Shown: in pieces, positions 35,073-43,192 of the stretch | How positions within the stretch are numbered: the first letter of the stretch is position 1 | How the letters are laid out: each line of letters begins with the position of its first letter | Source: Alterisphingorhabdus sp051668705 | GTDB taxonomy: Bacteria; Pseudomonadota; Alphaproteobacteria; Sphingomonadales; Sphingomonadaceae | Direction: 5' to 3' | Assembly: GCF_051668705.1 (NCBI RefSeq) | Contig: NZ_CP196351.1 | Location: 2,046,001-2,110,000, forward strand | DNA length: 64,000 nt | The notes under the pieces: generated by a model | Seen by the model: the letters and a program-made list of their open reading frames with translations, nothing else | Databases searched by the model: none | What the model was told of the DNA's origin: nothing | Program-made: the position numbers and the translations under genes

Positions 35073-35669
35073 ATGACTGCTATTCTTCTCAGCCTGTTTG
35101 CGAAATATCCTGTGCCCGGTTTTGCCAAGACGCGCCTTATCCCCGCGCTAGGCGCGAAAGGGGCGGCCAATCTGCATCGCCATTTGGCAGGGCGGACCTG
35201 TGTCTTGCTGCTGGAGAGCGGGCACAATGTGACCGTGCATTATACCGGCGCAGATATAGCCGCTTTTCGGGAATGGTTAGGCGATAAGCCTGATCTGGCG
35301 ATACAGCCAGAGGGGGATCTGACAGCGCGGTTATTGGCCGCACAAATTGATGGTCCGCAAATATTTTTTGGCGCAGATACGCCTGATCTTTCCGCCGAAA
35401 TATTGGATGAGGCGATATCCGCTCTGGCGGAAAATCGGGTTGTTATTGGCCCTGCTGAAGATGGCGGCTATTATCTGATCGGTATGCAGAAGCCCCTGCC
35501 CTCCCTATTTACCGATATGGCATGGAGCACGGACAAGGTTCTGCAGACAACATTGGACAGGCTGAAGCAAGCGGGCATCACGCCTTATATCTTGCCAACA
35601 CTTTCCGATTGCGACCGGCCAGAGGATCTGGAGCGATGGCCACAGCTTAAAGAATTTGCCGCACCGTGA
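35073..35669 (+). CDS. rSAM-associated transferase 1 (DUF2064/TIGR04282-type)
   Basis: A 198-aa nucleotidyl/glycosyl-transferase-like protein: LLSLFAKYPVPGFAKTRLIPALG is the typical start, with the FGADTPDLSAEILDEA acidic motif and VIGPAEDGGYYLIGMQ. This family (CofC-like) is associated with radical SAM/selenodomain loci and with arsenosugar gene clusters. Its end overlaps the next transferase by 4 bases (GTGA). Start 35073 is used; four codons upstream also open. Confidence 0.88.
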   Translation: MTAILLSLFAKYPVPGFAKTRLIPALGAKGAANLHRHLAGRTCVLLLESGHNVTVHYTGADIAAFREWLGDKPDLAIQPEGDLTARLLAAQIDGPQIFFGADTPDLSAEILDEAISALAENRVVIGPAEDGGYYLIGMQKPLPSLFTDMAWSTDKVLQTTLDRLKQAGITPYILPTLSDCDRPEDLERWPQLKEFAAP

Positions 35670-36406
35670 CCAACACCTCACTCACTCCAAAAATCACCTT
35701 GCTGATCCCTGCTTTTCAGGAAGAGCAAGCCTTGCCAGCAACCATTGCCAATATCGCTGCGTTGGACCCGCAGCCCGATGAGATATTGCTGGTCGATGGA
35801 GGCAGCACAGACACGACAATCGCCTTGGCAAAAGCCGCTGGTTTCCGCGCGATTGTGGCGCCGGAAAAAGGCCGCGGACCGCAGATCAACCATGGTGTCG
35901 CACAGGCAAAGGGCGATTATGTGCTGGTTTTGCATGCTGACAGCCTGCTGCCAACAGATGCCATCACGCATGTGTGCGCCACCTTGGCAGACAAGAAAAT
36001 CGCGCTGGCCAGTTTTTGCCCTATCATTCGGGGCACCAAATTACGCTGGTTCACCACCGCCCATAATTTTATCAAGACATGGTATCCCATCGTCACTCAT
36101 CCGCGACTGTTCTTTAAGGGCGTGCGACTGCTTTTCGGCGACCATGCCATGTTCTTTCGCCGCGGAGATTATCTGGCGGTTGGCGGCATTCCGGCAGAGG
36201 CCACGATCATGGAAGAGGCCGATCTGTGCATCAGGCTGGCTCAGCGCGGTAAGGTGAAACTGACCTTGAAACCGGTCATCACTTCTGACCGCCGTATCGC
36301 CGAATGGGGGGCGCTAAAGGCCAATTATCTCTATCTGAAAATCGGCATTATGTGGACTTTTGGCGCAAGGGAAAGGCTGAAAGATATCTATCCTGATATC
36401 CGTTAA
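35666..36406 (+). CDS. rSAM-associated transferase 2 (glycosyltransferase family 2, TIGR04283-type)
   Basis: A 246-aa GT2 enzyme starting at GTG 35666, overlapping the previous gene. The nucleotide-sugar motif is LIPAFQEEQALPATIANIAALDPQPDEILLVDGGSTDTT with the DADS-type metal site as LHADSLLP; LFFKGVRLLFGDHAMFFRR and EEADLCIRLAQRGKVKL are typical. In the TIGR04282/04283 pair one gene adds and one moves a sugar or related group; in arsenosugar clusters they are thought to build the glycosyl part. Its target here is inferred, not known. Confidence 0.87.
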   Translation: MTNTSLTPKITLLIPAFQEEQALPATIANIAALDPQPDEILLVDGGSTDTTIALAKAAGFRAIVAPEKGRGPQINHGVAQAKGDYVLVLHADSLLPTDAITHVCATLADKKIALASFCPIIRGTKLRWFTTAHNFIKTWYPIVTHPRLFFKGVRLLFGDHAMFFRRGDYLAVGGIPAEATIMEEADLCIRLAQRGKVKLTLKPVITSDRRIAEWGALKANYLYLKIGIMWTFGARERLKDIYPDIR

Positions 36407-36413
36407 GCCATGA

Positions 36414-36800
36414 TTATAAGGCCCAACGCCGCCAAGCCCATGTCAAGGTAATCAGCAGCAATAATTCGACAATAATCTCTATTATGACAACAAAATTATA
36501 GTTGGCGTACGCCAGTGTCCAAAACAGTCTGACAGCCACTATTCCGCCGATCATAAGCGCATTGATGCGAATTTTGGTCCGGGCTTCGACAATATGGTTT
36601 TCCGCTGATCGTTCAAAACTAATCAATAGCGCAATGCCGATCCCGATTTCACCGCCGCCAATAATCGCAGCGATAACGGTTCGTGCTGTCGGGTCATCAA
36701 GCCCCACTCGGTAAAACAGAGTGAATATCTCTGGATAGAGAGCTGTTATCACTCCCAATATAATCAGGCCAATACCTGCCAGACGGTTGAGCAAAACCAT
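36414..36800 (-). CDS. Small integral-membrane protein (DUF4345-like)
   Basis: A 128-aa protein with four predicted membrane helices (LNRLAGIGLIILGVITALYP; VIAAIIGGGEIGIGIALLIS; LMIGGIVAVRLFW; FVVIIEIIVELLLLITLTW). The GLILLG-start and the second-helix Gly-rich repeat fit DUF4345. The start codon at 36800 overlaps the stop of the SDR gene by one base (TGATG), so it is coupled to that gene; 11 further in-frame codons upstream lie inside the SDR gene. Function unknown. Confidence 0.75.
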   Translation of the reverse strand: MVLLNRLAGIGLIILGVITALYPEIFTLFYRVGLDDPTARTVIAAIIGGGEIGIGIALLISFERSAENHIVEARTKIRINALMIGGIVAVRLFWTLAYANYNFVVIIEIIVELLLLITLTWAWRRWAL

Positions 36801-37816
36801 CAACGCCAATCCAGAAAGCCGGTTTCGTGGCAATAATCCACCATGCGGCGTAGCGCAGCGCGGTCAATTTCTGGCGCTGCAATGCCCGCCTTTTTGCGCA
36901 AAGTATCGCTAGCAAATGCTGGTACACGCAGGAAATAATCAAAAAACTGCGCTCCAACTTTACGGTGCACCATGGCTTGTCGCCGGTCCAATGCAGCGAG
37001 GTTATAATCATCTGGATGAACGATTTGCGCAGGCGATGCTGCAGGATATTCTGCAACCAACGTCAGCATATCGGTTAGTGGATAAGGCTTTGCCGCCACC
37101 AGATGCACGGCATCTCCAGCAAAATTTTCGATATTTTCCGCCATAGCGCTCAGCCCTTCCACCACATGGCAGATCGGCACCAAAGCAAATGCTGCGCCAT
37201 CTATTGCCGGCACCTGCCCCAATAATGGCGAACCAAAGAGGCGGAAGAGATTATAGAAATCATCCTGACGCGGAATAGAGCCATTGTGCAACTGCCCTGC
37301 GATGATGCTGGGCCGCGCAATCGCTGCAACCAGACCGTTATCCATAGCCGCCATAACACGCAGCTCCGCCTCTGCCTTGGATCGCTCATAACCATTGGTG
37401 AAAGTGCGCGACAGATGGGCAGCCTCCTCTGCCACGGGACCATCAGCCTGTCCGCAAACATAAGCGGTCGATACATGCAACAGCGGCGCCTCATATTGAT
37501 GGGCCAGCGCAATTGCGCCTTCTGCACCGCCAATATTCACGCTGGCATAAACATCGGCAGATGCAGAAAAATCAGTGGTCGCGGCACAATGAATGACCAG
37601 ATCAATCGCATCTGGTAAAGTGTCCATGCCCCATAAAGGCAACCTTATATCGCCCTGTAGCGGCGCAATATCGGCATATCTATCGCGCCCCTGCAGATCA
37701 AGCACCTGCCTGCCAAAGCCGCGGATCAGCGCATGGAGCTGATGCCCGTCATCCAGCAAGCGCCCTGCCAGAGCGCCGCCGACAAGACCCGTTGCACCGC
37801 TTAGCAAAATGCGCAT
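36800..37816 (-). CDS. NAD(P)-dependent extended SDR (epimerase/reductase-like)
   Basis: A 338-aa short-chain dehydrogenase/reductase of the extended, epimerase-like type: MRILLSGATGLVGGALAGRLL gives the NAD(P) site; HVSTAYVCG and YERSKAEAELR hold the catalytic Tyr/Lys (YxxxK) and Ser/Thr. Fatty-acyl-CoA-reductase-like or sugar-epimerase activity are both possible. It lies 22 bases after arsM on the same strand, which places it in the proposed organoarsenic locus. Confidence 0.82.
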   Translation of the reverse strand: MRILLSGATGLVGGALAGRLLDDGHQLHALIRGFGRQVLDLQGRDRYADIAPLQGDIRLPLWGMDTLPDAIDLVIHCAATTDFSASADVYASVNIGGAEGAIALAHQYEAPLLHVSTAYVCGQADGPVAEEAAHLSRTFTNGYERSKAEAELRVMAAMDNGLVAAIARPSIIAGQLHNGSIPRQDDFYNLFRLFGSPLLGQVPAIDGAAFALVPICHVVEGLSAMAENIENFAGDAVHLVAAKPYPLTDMLTLVAEYPAASPAQIVHPDDYNLAALDRRQAMVHRKVGAQFFDYFLRVPAFASDTLRKKAGIAAPEIDRAALRRMVDYCHETGFLDWR

Positions 37817-37838
37817 GTGATTGCCTTATAAAGGGTGA

Positions 37839-38894
37839 TCAGCAGCAACTGGCCGGAGCAGCTTCGCCGCCCTCGGCAACAGCATCAAAGGGCAATCCAC
37901 CGCCGCAACCTTCAAACACGCCATAATGGGTGGAAAAGTCACCGATAAAATCAAAATGCTCCGCGAAGCGCGTATCGGCCAGCATCTTCCAGCTATTGCC
38001 ACAGACAGGAAAGACCTTGCCGCGCTCAATCATATGGTGCTTGTCGAGTGTGAACACCCTCTCTTCGCCTTCAACACTGCCTTTATAGACCACGGCCTGA
38101 CCATAATCTTCGCATTCCGGCTCCAGACCTTCCAGTTTGAACAGTCGATAGGTGGCAGAAAAGAAATCAATCCCTTCCAGCTTTGCCTGAACCGCAGGAT
38201 CACCAATGCCCAAGGGCCGGTCCTTCACCAAGCGCGGATCGTCAAAGCCGGCCTGTTTCGCAAGTTTGGTAAAATCGCCCCAATAGAGCGCGCCAGACAG
38301 GCATTCGCCGTGCAAAACAGGGTCTTGCAGCAATTCCGCTGGCACACGCCGATCAGAATAAACATCAGAGAAATACATCTCACCGCCATTTTTCAGCAGA
38401 CGATAGGCATCGGCAAAAACCTTTGCTTTGTCGGCCACCAAATTGATCACACAATTGGAAACGATAACATCAAAGCTGCCCGGCTCCAGATCAAGCTGGT
38501 CCAGCTTTTCAATATCGCCCTCAATAAACAATGTGTTGGGCTTGGCATAGCCAAAGCGTTCAGCATGCCATTCATGATGCGCATTGGCGACGGCCAGTTG
38601 CTCCGGCGTGGTGTCAACGCCAACAACTTGTCCATCCTCACCCACCAGCTGCGCCAGAATATAGGCATCCTGACCAGAGCCGGATCCCAGATCAAGAATG
38701 CGTGCGCCCTCAACCGCTTGCGGCGCGATCAGGCCGCAACCATAATAGCGTGATTTCACCTCATCATGCACATTGGATAATGCAGTGATAACGGCCTGTG
38801 GCGGACGCTCTGACGTCACACAGGCATCGGTTTTCAAATCAGAAGACCCACCAAGCACTTGCCCATAATATTCGCGGCTATTTTCGATATTCAT
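37839..38894 (-). CDS. arsM: Arsenite S-adenosylmethionine methyltransferase ArsM
   Basis: A 351-aa class I methyltransferase. Residues are counted from ATG 38894 (MNIENSREYYG). The SAM site is RILDLGSGSGQDAY (65-78). The three cysteines needed for arsenite methylation are at positions 53 (RYYGCGLI), 148 (VSNCVINL) and 198 (LHGECLSGALY); their spacing, 95 and 50 residues, closely follows that of characterised algal ArsM. The C-terminus ends in ASCC, a Cys pair often seen in ArsM. It methylates trivalent arsenic to mono-, di- and trimethyl forms. A longer in-frame reading upstream (to 39041) has no conserved sequence and runs into the divergent flavoprotein. Confidence 0.93.
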   Translation of the reverse strand: MNIENSREYYGQVLGGSSDLKTDACVTSERPPQAVITALSNVHDEVKSRYYGCGLIAPQAVEGARILDLGSGSGQDAYILAQLVGEDGQVVGVDTTPEQLAVANAHHEWHAERFGYAKPNTLFIEGDIEKLDQLDLEPGSFDVIVSNCVINLVADKAKVFADAYRLLKNGGEMYFSDVYSDRRVPAELLQDPVLHGECLSGALYWGDFTKLAKQAGFDDPRLVKDRPLGIGDPAVQAKLEGIDFFSATYRLFKLEGLEPECEDYGQAVVYKGSVEGEERVFTLDKHHMIERGKVFPVCGNSWKMLADTRFAEHFDFIGDFSTHYGVFEGCGGGLPFDAVAEGGEAAPASCC

Positions 38895-39026
38895 GTATAA
38901 AACCCTGCACGATTGATTCGAAGAAAACGGATATAATCTTGTACATGCTGGCATAGGCCATTGCGAACAAGCATAATTTTTTGTGCACAAAGTAACCCGT
39001 AACGCGACAGGAACGAAAACGCAGAC

Positions 39027-40454
39027 ATGATACACACACATGATATTATCGTTCTGGGCGCTGGCTCAGCAGGACTCACTGCAGCTGGCGGCTGCGCTAT
39101 GCTGGGCTTAAATGCGGCCTTGGTCGAGCGCGGGGAAATGGGCGGCGATTGTTTGAACACTGGCTGCGTCCCCTCCAAAGCGATTATTGCGGCTGCGCAC
39201 CGCGCCCATGATATGCGCACGGCCAAGAAATTCGGCATTGAGAATGTTGAACCCAAGGTCGATTTCAAAGCTGTGCACGACCATATTCATGCCGCCATTG
39301 CCACCATCGCGCCGGAAGACAGCCAAGAGCGGTTTGAAGAAATGGGCGTTGATGTCATCCGCGGTAGCGCCAGCTTTACCGGCCCAAAAACACTGACTGT
39401 CACGCTAAATGATGGCAGTAGTAAAGAGATTAGCGCGCCGCGCATCGTTATCGCCACGGGCAGCCGCGCCTTTGTTCCGCCGATAGATGGCATTGATGAT
39501 GTGCCCTATATGACCAATGAGAATATCTGGGATCTGACCGAATTGCCCGAGCATTTGATCGTGCTGGGCGGCGGCCCTATTGGCATGGAGATGGCGCAAA
39601 GCTTCCGCCGCTTGGGCAGTCAGGTCACTGTGGCCACTGTCGGCCGGCCTTTCCCCAAAGATGATGATGACGCAGCAGAGATTGTGATCAACACATTGCG
39701 CGGTGAAGGCATTGTCATCAATGAAAATGCCCGCGCCAAGGCCGTGCGCAAAGATGGTGATGCTGTGATAGTCACCACAGATACAGGCGAAGACATTTCC
39801 GGCAGCCATTTGCTGATCGCCACTGGCCGCGAAGTGAATTTTGACGGGCTGGGTCTGGAAAAAGCCGGCGTCGATTATGATAAAGGCGGCGTGTTGGTGG
39901 ATGATCGCCGCCGCACCAGCCAAAAGCATATTTTTGCCATTGGCGATTGCCGCGCAGGGCCGCGCTTCACCCATACATCGGGCTATGAAGGGTCCAACAT
40001 CGTTCTGGAGGTCGGCCTGGGCCTGCCCAGCAAAGTGAATTACAAAGCGCTGCCATGGGTCACCTATGTTGACCCTGAATTGGCGCAGGTTGGCCTGACC
40101 GAAAAAGATGCACGCGAAAAATATGGCGACAAAATCACCGTTTGGCGCGAAGATTTTTCCCATAATGACCGCGCGATTACCGAGCTTTCAACCGATGGTT
40201 TTGTCAAAATCGTCAAAAAAGGCGGCAAGGTGGTTGGCGCAACCATTGTCGGCGCTCATGCGGGTGATATGCTGTTGCCATGGTCGATGGCGATTATGGG
40301 CAAATCAAACACTTTTGGCATAGCCAGCGTCATCGTCCCCTATCCCAACCGCGCCGAACACAGCAAAGCAGCCGCTTTTGCTTCTGATGAGGCCAAGGTA
40401 TTCAACAAATATACGCGTTGGTGGGCTGGCACTCTGGCAAAGTTCCGCCGGTGA
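39027..40454 (+). CDS. Pyridine nucleotide-disulfide oxidoreductase, mercuric reductase-like
   Basis: A 475-aa flavoprotein: N-terminal FAD site IIVLGAGSAGLTAAGGCAM, the redox-active CxxxxC in GGDCLNTGCVPSKAI, the NAD(P) site LIVLGGGPIGMEMAQSFRRLGSQVTV and the C-terminal dimerisation domain. It lacks the C-terminal CC pair of true mercuric reductases. It is divergent from arsM (132-base shared promoter region) and may supply reducing power or reduce a metalloid intermediate; that is inference. TIGR-type homologues sit next to ArsM/radical SAM genes in other proteobacteria. Confidence 0.87.
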   Translation: MIHTHDIIVLGAGSAGLTAAGGCAMLGLNAALVERGEMGGDCLNTGCVPSKAIIAAAHRAHDMRTAKKFGIENVEPKVDFKAVHDHIHAAIATIAPEDSQERFEEMGVDVIRGSASFTGPKTLTVTLNDGSSKEISAPRIVIATGSRAFVPPIDGIDDVPYMTNENIWDLTELPEHLIVLGGGPIGMEMAQSFRRLGSQVTVATVGRPFPKDDDDAAEIVINTLRGEGIVINENARAKAVRKDGDAVIVTTDTGEDISGSHLLIATGREVNFDGLGLEKAGVDYDKGGVLVDDRRRTSQKHIFAIGDCRAGPRFTHTSGYEGSNIVLEVGLGLPSKVNYKALPWVTYVDPELAQVGLTEKDAREKYGDKITVWREDFSHNDRAITELSTDGFVKIVKKGGKVVGATIVGAHAGDMLLPWSMAIMGKSNTFGIASVIVPYPNRAEHSKAAAFASDEAKVFNKYTRWWAGTLAKFRR

Positions 40455-40631
40455 AATATCGCAACTGACCTCGCCCAGATGTCAACGCGCCAGAAGCTGA
40501 ATTATACCCGCTACTGAGTAATTATGCGACTATCGGCCGCTGGAAATGCAAGCATTGATAGCGGACACGATTGCGCCGCCGCCCCTCTATGACGGCTCAC
40601 GGCCCAGTTGCGGGCACTAATCCGGGATATC

Positions 40632-41030
40632 TTATCCATAAATATCGAGGTCAAGTAAAAGGCCTCGCTCGCCAAGTCGGGCAAGCGTTTCAGGTCTTAG
40701 AGTTAGCCCCTCATTGCTTTCGTCAAGAAACAGTCCGCAGAACGCTCTTCCTCTGAACTGCGTAGCGAAAGCGCGCCAAGCAGGAAGGTCGTTCGATAGC
40801 TGATCCAAAAGTGTATTGAGTTGACCATCCAAGTCGGCTGGTTCGCAGCGCTCAGTCTCCAGTCGCCAAGAGCCAGTGCGAGCGACTTTTTCAACACCTG
40901 TTTTGGTCACCCAAGTGCCGCCTTTTTGAACACTTACACTTGGCCTACCTAGCCGCTTGGTTATCTTTGAAGGATCAAGATCATCTCCGAAAAAAGCGAT
41001 TGATGCCGCCGATCTGTATAAACTGCCCAT
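40632..41030 (-). CDS. DUF4279 domain-containing protein
   Basis: A 132-aa cytoplasmic protein. FFGDDLDPSKITKRLG is the DUF4279 opening motif and NEGLTLRPETLARLGERGLLLDLDIYG the diagnostic ending; TGSWRLET lies between. Function unknown; the family is common in orphan, accessory positions. It is transcribed against the flanking flavoprotein and is bracketed upstream by a direct repeat (41047), fitting an inserted cassette. Confidence 0.82.
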   Translation of the reverse strand: MGSLYRSAASIAFFGDDLDPSKITKRLGRPSVSVQKGGTWVTKTGVEKVARTGSWRLETERCEPADLDGQLNTLLDQLSNDLPAWRAFATQFRGRAFCGLFLDESNEGLTLRPETLARLGERGLLLDLDIYG

Positions 41031-41046
41031 GCGCCAATCATAGCAT

Positions 41047-41067
41047 GTTAACGCCCACTTTCCACCC
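41047..41067. repeat. Imperfect direct repeat, left copy
   Basis: GTTAACGCCCAC then TTTCCACCC, 21 bases. It matches the copy at 41618-41637 with one substitution and one gap, 571 bases apart, and lies 16 bases upstream of the DUF4279 start. The two copies bracket the zinc-ribbon gene. Confidence 0.6.
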
Positions 41068-41217
41068 TGTGGCTGAAAAACCTAACCGAAAACAGGCCCT
41101 ACATATTCCACCCCACCGGAATCTGGTTCCACCAGCATAATCACTGCTTCAGACATACTCTCAGGCGTCAGTAAAACTCATTTGCAGAAACTGGAATAGA
41201 CAGTTAGTCTCGCCGCT

Positions 41218-41622
41218 ATGAGCGATACCTCCACCAAAGCTATGCGGATGGAAATCCGAAAAGAGACTGGCAACCGCATTGTGTCGGGTCCAAGTGACCC
41301 TCCATTACATCGAGGGCCGGACTACCTAATGGCTCATGCTTGTTTTGACTGTCGGAAATCGTGGAAGCTATCTGAAGATAGCACGGCGACTTGTCCCGAG
41401 TGCGGAGGCCCAGCCAATCCTATGGGAAGGGCTTTCAAGGCACCAAAAAAGTCGGACAAAGAGCAATGGAAAAAGGTCGAAATGCTTTGGAGAGCTGGCT
41501 TTCGTTTTATGTCTAACACTCGCTGGCGAGATGTCGATCCAGAACCATACCCTGAGCGTCTTAGGGACGTCGAAGCATTCATTCGGGAAAACCCTCGGCA
41601 CCCATTTCGAGTACGGCGTTAG
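41218..41622 (+). CDS. Putative zinc-ribbon protein of unknown function
   Basis: A 134-aa hydrophilic protein. Two CxxC pairs (ACFDCRKSWKLS at about residue 41 and ATCPECGGPANPM at about residue 59) form a probable zinc ribbon; the rest is basic and Trp-rich (EQWKKVEMLWRAGFRFMSN). No family recognised. It stands alone between direct repeats and the stop codon lies inside the right repeat copy. Codon use looks less typical than the neighbours (for example CTA, CGA, TCT), in line with foreign origin, but that was judged by eye only. Confidence 0.65.
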   Translation: MSDTSTKAMRMEIRKETGNRIVSGPSDPPLHRGPDYLMAHACFDCRKSWKLSEDSTATCPECGGPANPMGRAFKAPKKSDKEQWKKVEMLWRAGFRFMSNTRWRDVDPEPYPERLRDVEAFIRENPRHPFRVRR

Positions 41623-41637
41623 CGCCCACTTCCACCC
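41618..41637. repeat. Imperfect direct repeat, right copy
   Basis: GTTAGCGCCCACTTCCACCC, 20 bases, near-identical to 41047-41067. The TAG stop codon of the zinc-ribbon gene overlaps its first bases. Confidence 0.6.
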
Positions 41638-41805
41638 CCAATTTACGACATCAGAGGCCGCACAGACTGCTTCCCCTTTCGGCAATTGGCGTGCTGACAT
41701 TTATGACCAAAACCAAGATCACAAACGACTTTCTTATTAGGCAGAAAAAGATACCAAGGACTCTTTGCGAAAACAGATATGCAATTGCCAGTAAAAACTA
41801 ACGCC

Positions 41806-42114
41806 CTAAAGGTTGAAGAAAATATTTACATTGGCGATATGGTCAATGCGATCTGCGCCGTCGCGGAACACCGCTTGGTTGAGGTAACCGGGAACCATAT
41901 CAATACCCTCTGCCAAGGGGATGGAGACGCCGATAAAATTGCGCCAAACGCTCAAGCCGCCGCGCTGAAACTGCGTTTCATTTAATTCGATAAAAGGTTC
42001 AGTATAGGCCACCAGCTTATTATTTTCGCTGATCGGCACGCGCAATTGTACAAATTTTCCGCTAAGCCGCCTCAATATCGCGACGCAGCCAGCGGTCACT
42101 CTAAAGCCCTGCAC
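41806..42114 (-). pseudogene. C-terminal remnant of a DUF2490-like outer-membrane protein
   Basis: A short frame whose end (LRVPISENNKLVAYTEPFIE, LNETQF, then GIDMVPGYLNQAVFRD and HIANVNIFFNL) looks like the last part of a DUF2490 family beta-barrel protein. The N-terminal part of such proteins is missing. Just upstream, a second frame reads RWLRRDIEAA before a stop, which would continue the same protein if one base were shifted, suggesting a frameshift as well as 5' truncation. It is therefore a decayed fragment, left at the edge of the accessory stretch. Assignment is by pattern only. Confidence 0.5.
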
Positions 42115-42160
42115 TTATGCGTAGAAAGCGACAGCGAACCCTGTTAGCTGTAACAAAACA

Positions 42161-43192
42161 GTGAATCACGAAACAGGCAGAAACCCCATCGCTACGCAAA
42201 TCAACGATAAGACCCGGGCAAAAAATGCTGATATTATCAGCCCTTTTGCATTGGCACAGGCCCCACGACTGGACCCTGCTAAGTTTCAAGACCCTGATGT
42301 TACGGCTAAGGGGGAGGCGCGCGCTTCTATCTATATGACTGGATTGACCACTTTGTGGATCAACACTGGTACATTGTGCAATCTGGCCTGTGCATCCTGT
42401 TATATTGAGAGCAGCCCGACCAATGATGCTTTGGTCTATATTCGCCATGATGAGGTTGTGGCCTATCTGGACGAAATACGTGCCGATAATCTGCCCACCG
42501 AGGAGATTGCCTTTACCGGCGGTGAGCCATTTATGAACCCCGATATGATCGCGATTATCGAAACCTGCCTAGAGCGCGGGTTTAAGGTGCTGGTGCTGAG
42601 CAATGCCATGCGCCCGATGCGGCGGCATGAGGATGCACTGCTGGCGATCAAGGCGCAATATGGCCACCGACTGACCATTCGCGTCAGCCTGGACCATCAC
42701 AGCCAGACGGTGCATGAGGGTGAGCGCGGGGCCAATAGCTGGGACAAAGCCATATCTGGGCTGAAATGGCTATCCGATAATGGCTTTGCAATTGCGGTTG
42801 CCGGGCGGCATCTGGCGGACGAAAGCGATGCCGATGCGCGGGCCGGTTTTCAAGCGCTGTTTGACCGTGAAAATCTGCGGCTCGATACAGATAATATTGA
42901 CCAGTTCATGCAGTTTCCCGAAATGGACGATCAGGCCGATATTGCCGAGATCACCACGGCCTGTTGGGATATATTGAATGTCGCTCCGGACAGCATCATG
43001 TGTGCGTTCAGCCGCATGGTGGTAAAGCATAAGGGCGCAGATAAACCCACGGTCGCGGCATGCACATTACTGCCCTATGATCCACAATTTGATATGGGCC
43101 AGACGCTCAAAGAAGCATCACAGAGCGTCAAACTAAACCACCCGCATTGCGCGCGCTTCTGCGTATTGGGCGGCGCAAGCTGCTCGGCTTAA
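42161..43192 (+). CDS. Radical SAM protein of the organoarsenic-type locus
   Basis: A 343-aa radical SAM enzyme. The cluster motif is CNLACASCY with cysteines at about residues 73, 77 and 80; FTGGEPFMNPDM is the glycine-rich SAM-binding strand. The C-terminus has further cysteines (VAACTLLP, HPHCARFC, GGASC) that may bind an auxiliary Fe-S cluster. GTG 42161 gives the conserved-looking upstream part SPFALAQAPRLDPAKF; ATG 42335 would keep the radical SAM core only. It does not show the layout of ArsS/TIGR04167 (which has a DUF3641 tail). By position it belongs with arsM and the two transferases; its reaction is unknown. Stop overlaps the convergent NUDIX gene. Confidence 0.85.
   Translation: MNHETGRNPIATQINDKTRAKNADIISPFALAQAPRLDPAKFQDPDVTAKGEARASIYMTGLTTLWINTGTLCNLACASCYIESSPTNDALVYIRHDEVVAYLDEIRADNLPTEEIAFTGGEPFMNPDMIAIIETCLERGFKVLVLSNAMRPMRRHEDALLAIKAQYGHRLTIRVSLDHHSQTVHEGERGANSWDKAISGLKWLSDNGFAIAVAGRHLADESDADARAGFQALFDRENLRLDTDNIDQFMQFPEMDDQADIAEITTACWDILNVAPDSIMCAFSRMVVKHKGADKPTVAACTLLPYDPQFDMGQTLKEASQSVKLNHPHCARFCVLGGASCSA

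Noticed and set aside
38895..39041. 49-codon N-terminal extension of ArsM
   Set aside because: No conservation or ribosome site, and it overlaps the start of the divergent flavoprotein; ArsM proteins begin near the MNIENSREYYG start.
41047..41637. Integron attC sites around the zinc-ribbon gene
   Set aside because: The repeats are direct, not palindromic, and neither has an intact GTTRRRY core; no integrase gene is in the window.
41779..41985. 68-codon plus-strand frame in the accessory insertion
   Set aside because: It lies opposite the DUF2490-like remnant and has no ribosome site; the remnant on the other strand explains the sequence better.
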